Of a DNA stretch of 16,722 nucleotides, positions 1 to 6,105 are shown one piece after another; the stretch's first letter is position 1; the number at the start of each line of letters is the position of its first letter. The translations under genes were made by a program, and so were the position numbers. Below the pieces are notes generated by a model that made no database searches, had not been told where the DNA came from, and worked only from the letters and a program-made list of their open reading frames with translations. This stretch comes from JAPLXD01 sp041661585 (GTDB lineage: Bacteria > Patescibacteriota > Minisyncoccia > Moranbacterales > UBA11712). The stretch is taken from positions 1 to 16,722 of the forward strand of contig JBAZUC010000013.1 of NCBI GenBank assembly GCA_041661585.1. The letters run 5' to 3'.

Positions 1-1268
1 ACGATTTCGATCATTCCTCCGTCGCCTTTCGCTCCCATTTTCACTTCTTTTTCGACCGGGTTTCCTTTTTCAAGAATTTGCACGATCTTTTTCCCGTCAA
101 TATCTTTTATCGCCCGTTCCTGGATCATGAGAACATTGTCTTTCTCAAAAGTAAGAACATCCAGATCGGCGCTCATACCATCTTTGAGGCGCAAATCGTC
201 TTTGTCCATCGCAAATTTCACGATATAGTCAACCACGTCCTGAACAACCGTGGCCGAAGGATCAATCGAAACAACCGACGCCGTGAATTTTTCATCCGGA
301 CTGAAAGCGTCAAAAGTGAGAGTGGCTTTTTGACCCAACTTTATTTTGGCAATATCCGATTCGGAAACTTTCGCTTCGAGAACAAAGTCATAGGAAATCA
401 TCTTGGCGAAAGATGTCGTCGCGGTCGAGCCAAGAACTTCTCCGATTTTGTAGTTCACCTCTTTGATCACGCCACCCGCGGGCGCGCGAAGCACGGCCTT
501 GTCAAGATTCACGAGCGCTGTTTGATACGCCGCTTCATAGCTGGCTACTGTCGCATCCTTTGAAGCTGCCACGTATTTGGATTTTGACGCGGCAAGTGTC
601 GCTTTGGCCGTATCGAGAGAATTTTGGGCGGAAGTTTCGGAAAGATCAGTCGTTTGATCAGCCACATCGAGAGCATCTTTGGCTTGTTCATAGCTGGCTT
701 CGGCCGTATCAAGCGTGAGTTTGGCCGATTTGGTGGTCGAGCTGTCCGCGCCATTGTCTTCTTTCACTTTGTTATAGTAACTTTGCGCGTCTTCAAAATA
801 TTTTTTTGTATCGCTCACTTTTTGCTCGGCAGCCGTGATACTTCTTTTGTTGAGACTTTCCGTGTCATCAAGATATTTTTGGGCGTTACTTTCTCCCACT
901 TCGGCGCTATGAATCGTGTCAAAATTCGCTCCGGCATCCGCCTGCGCCTTTTCCAGATTGGCTTTAGCTTGGTCAAGGGCAAATTGAAGTCCGGCGTCGT
1001 CAAGATATCCGATCACGTCCCCTTTCCCGACTTTCTGGCCGACTTTCACATTGACTGATCTCACGCGGCCGGTCGTTTCAAAATTCAGCACGAGGGTGTC
1101 ATTGGCCTTCAGCGTTCCCGTCACCGAAACCGTTTCCGTCAAATTTCCACTCTTTGCTTCGGCGGTATTGTACTGGACTTTCGGTTTTCGCAGAAACGCA
1201 AAATACACTATGCCAATCAGCACAAGTGCTCCGATAATGATCCAAATTATAGTTTTTCTTTTTGGCAT
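1..1268 (-). CDS. HlyD/MacA-like efflux periplasmic adaptor subunit (3' end outside window)
   Basis: I translated this frame by hand: it is open from ATG at 1268 to the window edge (422 complete codons, no stop). It starts with a basic patch and one membrane anchor (residues about 7-25). A lipoyl-like half-motif follows at about 68-90 (VRSVNVKVGQKVGKGDVIG), then a long Ala/Lys/Asp-rich helical hairpin (about 95-255), the second lipoyl half (about 259-280, LRAPAGGVIKEVNYKIGEVL), and beta-barrel-like segments (about 293-375). This order is that of membrane-fusion (adaptor) proteins that link an inner-membrane transporter to export. In MacA-type systems the next genes encode an ABC ATPase and a FtsX-like permease, so these may lie beyond the left edge. 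No Shine-Dalgarno precedes the start. It follows the 257-aa membrane coiled-coil gene by 15 bp, probably in one operon. The family call is firm; the substrate is unknown. Confidence 0.9.
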   Translation of the reverse strand, partial: MPKRKTIIWIIIGALVLIGIVYFAFLRKPKVQYNTAEAKSGNLTETVSVTGTLKANDTLVLNFETTGRVRSVNVKVGQKVGKGDVIGYLDDAGLQFALDQAKANLEKAQADAGANFDTIHSAEVGESNAQKYLDDTESLNKRSITAAEQKVSDTKKYFEDAQSYYNKVKEDNGADSSTTKSAKLTLDTAEASYEQAKDALDVADQTTDLSETSAQNSLDTAKATLAASKSKYVAASKDATVASYEAAYQTALVNLDKAVLRAPAGGVIKEVNYKIGEVLGSTATTSFAKMISYDFVLEAKVSESDIAKIKLGQKATLTFDAFSPDEKFTASVVSIDPSATVVQDVVDYIVKFAMDKDDLRLKDGMSADLDVLTFEKDNVLMIQERAIKDIDGKKIVQILEKGNPVEKEVKMGAKGDGGMIEI

Positions 1269-1283
1269 GCAGAGTTGAATAAT

Positions 1284-2057
1284 TTACTTCACGCTGAACC
1301 GCACTCTTTGCAGAACAAGCAAATCACTGTCTATTTTTTTTTGCAAAGGATCAAGATTTTCAAGCAAGCTGATATATTTTTTCGCGCCGGAAAAAAATTC
1401 GTTCTCCTTTTGAGAAAAATTCGCGTAGCTCGCGTTGAGCGCGTCATTTCCTTCGACGCTTCCCGCCGCTGCTTGCTCCATCGCCGCCAAAAATGCATCC
1501 GTCGCAGACTTGAGCGCGTCTCCCGAATCTTTCATTTCTTTGGGCAACAGTCCGATATCGATCTCACCGCTCCTGGCTTTCGCCTCGCCTATCATCTTTT
1601 GGATTTCTTCGAGTGTTGAGTCCGCCTTTATTCTATCAAAGATAACCGCAACTTCAAAGAGCTGTCTCATGAATTTCACGACGCTTGCCATGTTTTTCGC
1701 TTGTTCCCCGCTTTGCTGAAAATATTCATCGATTTGGACGCGCACCGATTTCGTCGCCACCGATCCGTTCAATCCATCAATTTCTTTTTGCGCCGCTTGG
1801 GTTTCCTTGACTATAGCATCGAGATCCGTCGAAAAACTGGCAAGTTCTGTCTTGAGCTCCTCCATTTTTTTTCCTCCGCTTGCGTCAAATCGGGATTCTA
1901 TGTTGTTTTCTTTTGTGAAAACATCGTGCTGCGACCTTATCTCTGCCGCCGCTCCGGCCCATGCGCGGACTCTTTTCGCGTTATAAAAGCCAAAAGCCAG
2001 CACGGCCAAGCCGGCAATGAACAAAAACAGAAGAAAATAGAGAAAAAATCTTTTCAT
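1284..2057 (-). CDS. membrane-anchored coiled-coil protein, unknown function
   Basis: The product is 257 aa, starting at ATG 2057. It begins with MKRFF and a single strong hydrophobic helix (residues about 4-24), with no lipobox or clear cleavage site, so it is probably anchored with the rest outside the membrane. The remainder is almost wholly helical, charged and Ala-rich, with Lys/Glu/Asp heptad-like stretches (about 60-110 and 140-250), typical of a rod-like extracytoplasmic protein. I recognise no enzyme motif. It lies 9 bp after the endonuclease/phosphatase-fold gene and 15 bp before the HlyD-like adaptor, so the three are likely co-transcribed. A role alongside the efflux adaptor is possible but is inferred only from position. 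Confidence 0.8.
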   Translation of the reverse strand: MKRFFLYFLLFLFIAGLAVLAFGFYNAKRVRAWAGAAAEIRSQHDVFTKENNIESRFDASGGKKMEELKTELASFSTDLDAIVKETQAAQKEIDGLNGSVATKSVRVQIDEYFQQSGEQAKNMASVVKFMRQLFEVAVIFDRIKADSTLEEIQKMIGEAKARSGEIDIGLLPKEMKDSGDALKSATDAFLAAMEQAAAGSVEGNDALNASYANFSQKENEFFSGAKKYISLLENLDPLQKKIDSDLLVLQRVRFSVK

Positions 2058-2066
2058 TTTTTTGGG

Positions 2067-2828
2067 CTATTCTTCAAAAGTTACGATTAACGGCAGATGG
2101 TCGGAAACATCAACATTTGGGGCATAGTGGTCGATAACTTTCAGGTCATTGCTGGCAAAAATCATATCTACAACGAAATTAGCAAAAATAGGATTGGGTT
2201 TTTGTTTCACATTAAAAGTGGTTTCCAATTCATCTTTGAATATATTTTTTAAGTGCTTTTCAATATTCCGAATAGTTTCGGTATTTGGGAATACATTGAA
2301 GTCTCCACATAGAATAGCGTTTTGCTTACACTTGACTGCTTCGACTATCGCCTTGCTCATTTTCAGCCTATTCTCATTATCCTCGCTGTCTTTTCCCCAT
2401 ACGCCTTGAGTGTTGAAAATGTTGAGTTCCGTTTCTCCTACTTTTATGAGGGCATGTTGGATATTTCTAGGTGTGAGAGAATAATCACCGCCAGGATTTT
2501 CATAATTATCAACTTCCCGAAAAGAGGAATGATAAAATATGGTGTTGGATTCAACAATTGGAAAATGGGAAAATATAGCATTCCCCACTGGAATTTTTCC
2601 TTCTGGCAAAACGGCGTCGCAAGTGGCGGAAAAAAATTGATATTCGAATCCGCATTTTTCTTTTATCACCTCCATTGAACGAAATCTCGCTTCCAAGCTT
2701 TCATCTTCTGCATCATAGACTTCTTGAACAGCCAGAATGTCAGGGTTTTCTTTTTTGATAAATTCCAAAATCGGGTCGAACAATTTCCCGCCCAGCCAGA
2801 GATTTAGGCAAATAAATTTAATGCGCAT
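2067..2828 (-). CDS. endonuclease/exonuclease/phosphatase (EEP) family protein
   Basis: The product is 253 aa, starting at ATG 2828, and is probably cytoplasmic since no signal peptide is seen. EEP landmarks are present in order: N-terminal strand with Asn9 (CLNLW), metal-binding Glu36 (ILAVQEV), GDFNV at 175-179 (Asp and Asn of the active site), DMIF at 221-224, and the terminal SDHLP at 242-246 (catalytic Asp-His pair). The family hydrolyses phosphodiester or phosphomonoester bonds in DNA, RNA, inositol phosphates or lipids, using Mg2+. Where many members have Asn-Thr-His in the middle strand, this one reads NTQG (139-142), so that usual His appears to be Gln. Length is normal for the fold. 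It starts 4 bp after the stop of the 314-aa gene. The fold is secure; the substrate cannot be told from sequence. Confidence 0.88.
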   Translation of the reverse strand: MRIKFICLNLWLGGKLFDPILEFIKKENPDILAVQEVYDAEDESLEARFRSMEVIKEKCGFEYQFFSATCDAVLPEGKIPVGNAIFSHFPIVESNTIFYHSSFREVDNYENPGGDYSLTPRNIQHALIKVGETELNIFNTQGVWGKDSEDNENRLKMSKAIVEAVKCKQNAILCGDFNVFPNTETIRNIEKHLKNIFKDELETTFNVKQKPNPIFANFVVDMIFASNDLKVIDHYAPNVDVSDHLPLIVTFEE

Positions 2829-2832
2829 AGGA

Positions 2833-3777
2833 TTATTTCTTTAGGCTTATCTTTTGGCATTTCAAAGGCAGGTACTTTGATTCTCGCCTGGCAAAGATAT
2901 TCTGGTCGCCGAAGAACCCGTGCAGGAAGTATTGGTTTTTATTCAGTAAATCAGAATCCGCAAATAGTTGTTTGGTTATCTTTTTTTCTTTTTCTTGCAT
3001 TTCGTAAATATCCAAGAGGAAAAACTCTTGGCTGATGCCCAACTCATTCATTTCATTCAAAGTCCATGGCAGATTCTTGGCAAATACCTCATGCAAATCA
3101 ATTCCTCGTGCTCGGAGAGTGTTGTAATCGAAATCGACAATCCCGCCGCCATTCTTGATGAAATCCGTAATCTCGCAATCTCTCTCGCGATTGTCATAGT
3201 CCAAATCAATAGCAGGATTGGCAATCAACTTTATTTTCTTTCCAAAGAGCTTATATGGAATATGGATGACTGTTATTGCCACTTCGTCTTTCTTTCCTCG
3301 AAAAGCGTGATGAATTTGGAGAGCATCATTGACCAAGGCAAACATCGGTAGTCCTGGTACAACTCTTTCTTGGGGCACAACCCAAAAGTTTTTGTCCTTT
3401 TTGATTTTATTTCTTTTGGCTTGATATTTTTTGCTGTTATACAATTCCAAAATTCTCTCCTGTTCATAGTTAGGAATGGCACAGCCGTATTTACTCAACA
3501 CTTCGTGCATTCTTTTGTAGGTGGGAAACCTCACGGCTCGATATACGGTTAGGCAATCTTTCTTGCGCATTTTTTGCAGTCCCTCCAAAATGTTGAGTCC
3601 GTTTAATTTTCCAAGAATACCTCGCGACTTTGGAAAACTCGTCGCCTGAAAAGATAGCCTATGCCGAAGAGAAACGTCCTCTTCCAAGAGCACCTTTTTT
3701 ATGTCGCTCGGCATATACTCATTCGTGGTCAAATTGCCACTGGTTTTTTCGAGTTGTTTTTTCCAGTTTTTTGTCAT
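2833..3777 (-). CDS. unknown 314-aa protein, perhaps ADP-ribosyltransferase-like
   Basis: The frame is open upstream to 4014, but that extension reads through tRNA-Trp and rpmG, so I place the start at ATG 3777 (MTKNWKKQLEK), 17 nt after the tRNA. No Shine-Dalgarno is visible. The protein is basic, without signal peptide or membrane helix. Recognisable patterns are a strand with LTVYRAVRF (76-84), a central strand pair VAITVIHIPY (166-175), then an acidic stretch with RERDCEITDF (197-206). A Tyr-Arg strand followed later by a Glu-containing strand resembles the layout of ADP-ribosyltransferase folds, but I cannot identify the Ser-Thr-Ser strand, so this is only a suggestion. It starts the tight run leading to the EEP protein, the coiled-coil membrane protein and the HlyD-like adaptor. 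Confidence 0.75.
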   Translation of the reverse strand: MTKNWKKQLEKTSGNLTTNEYMPSDIKKVLLEEDVSLRHRLSFQATSFPKSRGILGKLNGLNILEGLQKMRKKDCLTVYRAVRFPTYKRMHEVLSKYGCAIPNYEQERILELYNSKKYQAKRNKIKKDKNFWVVPQERVVPGLPMFALVNDALQIHHAFRGKKDEVAITVIHIPYKLFGKKIKLIANPAIDLDYDNRERDCEITDFIKNGGGIVDFDYNTLRARGIDLHEVFAKNLPWTLNEMNELGISQEFFLLDIYEMQEKEKKITKQLFADSDLLNKNQYFLHGFFGDQNIFARRESKYLPLKCQKISLKK

Positions 3778-3794
3778 ACTAAATTTTATGATTC

Positions 3795-3868
3795 TGGCAG
3801 GAGTGAGAGGAATCGAACCTCTAGTACGGGATCTGGAGGCCCGTGGTTTACCATTAACCGACACTCCC
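3795..3868 (-). tRNA. tRNA-Trp (CCA)
   Basis: The 74-nt cloverleaf folds by hand: acceptor GGGAGUG with CACUCCU (one terminal G-U), D arm GGUU/AACC, anticodon arm CGGGC-CUCCAGA-UCCCG, T arm AGAGG-UUCGAUU-CCUCU. U33 is followed by CCA, read as Trp (UGG). Discriminator G73 agrees with bacterial tRNA-Trp, and CCA is encoded. The base pair closing the anticodon loop (31-39) is C-U, a mismatch. A Gly(UCC) reading would need a shifted loop without U33, and G73 argues against it. Confidence 0.85.
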
Positions 3869-3887
3869 AATTTCCCCCCAATAACAA

Positions 3888-4043
3888 CTACTTCGATTCT
3901 TTGTGCGGCGTGTGTTTGCGGCATTTCTTGCAAAACTTTTTGAGCGCAATCTTTTCTTTGATCTTCTTTTTGTTGCGAGTGGAGTGATAGTTCACGGACT
4001 TGCAAACTTCGCATTTGAGTTTGATGAGATTTTCTTGCGACAT
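3888..4043 (-). CDS. rpmG: 50S ribosomal protein L33
   Basis: The product is 51 aa, from ATG 4043 to TAG 3888-3890. The protein (MSQENLIKLKCEVCKSVNYH...) has the L33 pattern: an N-terminal strand, CEVC, a basic stretch with Asn-Tyr-His and Arg-Asn-Lys-Lys, then KKFCKKCRKHTPHKE. Both zinc-binding CxxC pairs (Cys11/Cys14 and Cys38/Cys41) are kept, so this is the zinc-containing form. It is a component of the large subunit near the E site. It sits 34 bp downstream of the 302-aa gene and 19 bp upstream of tRNA-Trp, a common neighbourhood in which rpmG and tRNA-Trp precede secE/nusG, although those genes are not here. No Shine-Dalgarno is seen. Confidence 0.95.
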   Translation of the reverse strand: MSQENLIKLKCEVCKSVNYHSTRNKKKIKEKIALKKFCKKCRKHTPHKESK

Positions 4044-4077
4044 AATATTTCGGATTAAATTAATTTATAATTTTTGT

Positions 4078-4986
4078 CTAGTCTCTCGACCAGGAATTGT
4101 CATCGGAATCATATGAATAGGAAGGCAAAGTTGTTTCATCGATATTTTCAAATTTGTCTTTCCCTTGTTTCAGCATGAAATCTTCTTCGCCCGGGACCCA
4201 GTAGGCTAGCACCTTTGCATTAAATTTGCCATTCTCTCCGGAATTCATCTCCAACAGGACTCTGTGCGTCGTATCCAGCTCCAGATCACTGTTTTCGTCG
4301 TCTTCAATTGTGTCATAATAATCCACATAAAAATCTTTTTCATCCAGAACAATCACCGAAGAAGCCACCCATTTTTGCTTCGGCGCTTTTTCCGGAGCAA
4401 TCGAGCTTATATTCGCCGAGATGTAATTCAAAATTTTGGCGCGATTGTCCGACGCGCTTTTGTCCGTTTCTTTTCCCGCGCACCGGATCTGGGACACTTT
4501 CATTTCTTTCGCCACACCTTGGCCGAGCACTCCCTGAACTTCCACTTCCCTGGTCTGAAAGAAATCAAGATTGCTGTCATCTTCTTCCGATTTCACGTTC
4601 GGGTCAACAAGCCCGATTTTTTCTTTTCCATTGTCAATATAATTGCGATAACTTTTGAAGGCCTTGGTCGCGTCATCTTCCGGATCAACCGATTGCACTG
4701 TTCCTTGAATTGTCGTCATATCTCCCGCCACGTCGGCGATTTTCACCCATTCCCCGCTTGTGCATTGCGCGTCGAAGTCCTGATCGGCCTGATCCAAATT
4801 CGCGTCAACCGCGCTGGCACTGTCGCTTGCGCTGTTTTCTCCCGTTGCGGAATCGTTGAGAGACGACTGCGTCGCGGATGACTGCACGTTTTGATTTTTC
4901 TTATTTTTCTGGCTTCGATACATCAAAAAACCAGCCACAATCAAAATCAGCACAATCAGAAATATCGATATTTTTTTTCCGGACAT
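4078..4986 (-). CDS. membrane-anchored protein with Ser-rich linker, unknown function
   Basis: The product is 302 aa, starting at ATG 4986, 27 nt after the tRNA-Thr gene. A membrane helix spans residues about 6-23, followed by a Lys/Asn patch and a low-complexity Ser/Ala/Asp/Gln linker (about 34-70) that probably crosses the cell wall space. The outer part contains strands such as WVKIADVAGDMTTIQGTV and REVEVQGVLGQGV, a pattern resembling an OB-like small beta-barrel, and a very acidic C-terminal half ending in a Tyr/Ser/Asp-rich tail. Two Cys residues (about 75 and 169) could form a disulfide outside the cell. I recognise no catalytic motif. It is probably a surface-exposed accessory protein, and the function is unknown. 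Confidence 0.78.
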   Translation of the reverse strand: MSGKKISIFLIVLILIVAGFLMYRSQKNKKNQNVQSSATQSSLNDSATGENSASDSASAVDANLDQADQDFDAQCTSGEWVKIADVAGDMTTIQGTVQSVDPEDDATKAFKSYRNYIDNGKEKIGLVDPNVKSEEDDSNLDFFQTREVEVQGVLGQGVAKEMKVSQIRCAGKETDKSASDNRAKILNYISANISSIAPEKAPKQKWVASSVIVLDEKDFYVDYYDTIEDDENSDLELDTTHRVLLEMNSGENGKFNAKVLAYWVPGEEDFMLKQGKDKFENIDETTLPSYSYDSDDNSWSRD

Positions 4987-5013
4987 ATTGTTTTGATTAA
5001 AAAATTATCCTTG

Positions 5014-5273
5014 AGCCGTTGAGCGGATTCGAACCGCTTGCCTACTCCTTCATTTACACCCCAATTTCATTGAAAACTTATATGGGGATTAGACTGTATA
5101 TTTCTCCCAGAAGGAGACCTTTGTCAGTCGTTCGGGCGAGAGTGTCGCCACGGTCTACTCCATAAAAATGGACTTTGACCGTTATTCAGGATTCGCGACC
5201 GGATTGCTCCGACCGTGGGCAGGAGTCTTAATGACCCACCATGGAGTTGCTCTGCCGAGTGAGCTACAACGGC
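5014..5273 (-). tRNA. tRNA-Thr (GGU), split by an intron in the anticodon loop
   Basis: Exon 1 is 5273-5238 (36 nt) and exon 2 is 5050-5014 (37 nt). Joined, they make a clean cloverleaf: acceptor GCCGUUG with CAACGGC (7 of 7 pairs), D arm GCUC/GAGC, anticodon stem ACUCC/GGAGU, loop AUGGUAA, T arm AGCGG-UUCGAAU-CCGCU. The anticodon is GGU (Thr), with A37 and A38, and G1-C72 and C2-G71 fit known Thr identity pairs. The discriminator is U73 and CCA is not encoded (UCA follows C72), so CCA must be added enzymatically. Moving the junction could also give GUG (His), but the GGU choice ends exon 1 in U and the intron in G, as group I introns require. Confidence 0.85.
5051..5237 (-). ncRNA. group I-like intron in tRNA-Thr (187 nt)
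   Basis: The insert begins right after U36 and ends with G before A37. Pairings that support self-splicing are these. P1: exon GGU plus intron GGG pair with CCUGCC, putting a U-G wobble at the 5' splice site. P10: ACUCCU in the guide pairs with AGGAGU at the start of exon 2. A GCAA-capped hairpin (CGGA/UCCG) fits P2. A hairpin UCCAU-UUUU-AUGGA fits P5 or P6. Candidate P7 partners are GACUG/CAGUC or AGACC/GGUCU. A closing hairpin CCCCA...UGGGG fits P9. I could not fix the P3-P7 core by eye. The intron holds no open reading frame. Confidence 0.65.
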
Positions 5274-5875
5274 TTATTACTTACCTGTTCTTCAATTAAA
5301 TGAACTAGCTTGTTCCTCAATTTCGTATTCCCATAATAAACAGTCATAACACCGTATTCACTTTTTTTTCTGTATGTGCCGATAGATCCGGTTATTGAAA
5401 CAAATGGTTTATAAATTTGTTCTTCACTGATATTCAACTCCTCAATCCAGTATCTCTTTGCCTCGTCAATTCTTATATCAGTAAAAATATGCAAATGAAA
5501 TCTCAAATCTTCCTTCTTTATTCCGAAAAATCTTATGAGAAAAGCAATGAATATTTTCAATAATTTCGCATCCGAGTTCCCCAACCTCACTGTGTTCTTA
5601 CTCGCTTTGGTTCCTTCACCCCAATAAAGTCCTATGCCAAGACCGAATAATTGCGCGTCAGCAATATTTCTTGGAAGCTTTAGTTTGAAAGGATCACCAT
5701 TGGGATTGTTTTTGACGTACATCGCCTCACTCACCGATCTCTTTGGAATTTTATTTTTTTTCAACCAATAATTTATTTTATTTTCAGAACAATCAAAAAT
5801 TTTGGCAATATTCGCTGCTGACTTCTTTTCTTTCGTATATAAATTTTTTAGCGTATTGCAGTCTATTTTATCCAT
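5264..5875 (-). CDS. LAGLIDADG-like endonuclease with N-terminal helix-turn-helix
   Basis: The product is 203 aa, from ATG 5875 to TAG 5264-5266. The stop is formed by tRNA-Thr nucleotides 8-10, so the gene overlaps the tRNA by 10 nt. Residues about 8-46 form a helix-turn-helix (AANIAKIFDCSENKINYWL). Residues 76-89 (LFGLGIGLYWGEGT) look like a single LAGLIDADG helix ending in an acidic residue, followed by a Asn-Ser-Asp strand (NTVRLGNSDAKLL) and helices typical of such domains. One motif would imply a homodimer. Homing endonucleases cut an intron-free or element-free allele and spread their host element. This one lies outside the intron, on its 5' side, which is unusual. The alternative is a WhiA-like DNA-binding regulator that has lost nuclease activity. 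No Shine-Dalgarno is seen. Confidence 0.72.
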   Translation of the reverse strand: MDKIDCNTLKNLYTKEKKSAANIAKIFDCSENKINYWLKKNKIPKRSVSEAMYVKNNPNGDPFKLKLPRNIADAQLFGLGIGLYWGEGTKASKNTVRLGNSDAKLLKIFIAFLIRFFGIKKEDLRFHLHIFTDIRIDEAKRYWIEELNISEEQIYKPFVSITGSIGTYRKKSEYGVMTVYYGNTKLRNKLVHLIEEQVSNKPL

Positions 5876-5879
5876 CGTT

Positions 5880-5908
5880 GATAGTTTATAACAAAATTAT
5901 AAACTATC
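5880..5908. promoter_or_regulatory. perfect 12-bp inverted repeat just upstream of the endonuclease-like gene
   Basis: The arm GATAGTTTATAA (5880-5891) is matched exactly by its inverse TTATAAACTATC (5897-5908) across a 5-base spacer. It ends 4 bp before the ATG at 5875. The position suggests an operator, perhaps for the product's own helix-turn-helix, or an RNA hairpin limiting translation. It has no T-run placed for a terminator. Confidence 0.6.
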
Positions 5909-5970
5909 GCCAAAATTAGTCAACCTATTTCTCCACAAGAAAGTAGTCGACTATATATTGCTTCACCGGC

Positions 5971-5980
5971 TACAACGGCA
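5971..5980 (-). repeat. second copy of the first 10 bp of tRNA-Thr
   Basis: On the minus strand GCCGTTGTAG occurs here and again at 5273-5264, where it is nucleotides 1-10 of tRNA-Thr. The two copies flank the endonuclease-like gene and its palindrome as direct repeats 707 bp apart. Sequence after the outer copy no longer matches the tRNA. It looks like a duplication made by insertion, or a remnant of the original tRNA 5' end. The remaining intergenic sequence (5909-6071) shows nothing else I can support. Confidence 0.6.
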
Positions 5981-6071
5981 TATGAATTGGAAATGACAAA
6001 GCAAAACGAATAGAAAAAGAGCGCAATTCGCAACGTCGCTTCAACTTGAAATATTCTATCAAAAAACAATC

Positions 6072-6102
6072 AAAAAAACAACCCCGCCGATGAGACGAGG
6101 CT
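6072..6102 (-). terminator. intrinsic terminator of the (p)ppGpp synthetase gene
   Basis: On the minus strand the stem AGCCUCG/CGGGGUU (7 pairs, two G-U) is followed by GUUUUUUUG. It begins 3 nt after the stop codon (6106-6108). Confidence 0.8.
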
Positions 6103-6105
6103 CTT

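Noticed and set aside
78..1278. Plus-strand frames of 161, 144 and 75 aa
   Set aside because: They are the antisense of the HlyD-like adaptor, which reads openly through the whole region.
3778..4014. N-terminal extension of the 314-aa gene
   Set aside because: It reads across tRNA-Trp and rpmG and has no protein-like character. ATG 3777 fits between the tRNA and the conserved part.
5945..5954. TAGTCGACTA palindrome
   Set aside because: Ten bp with no loop and no relation to a gene start; likely chance.
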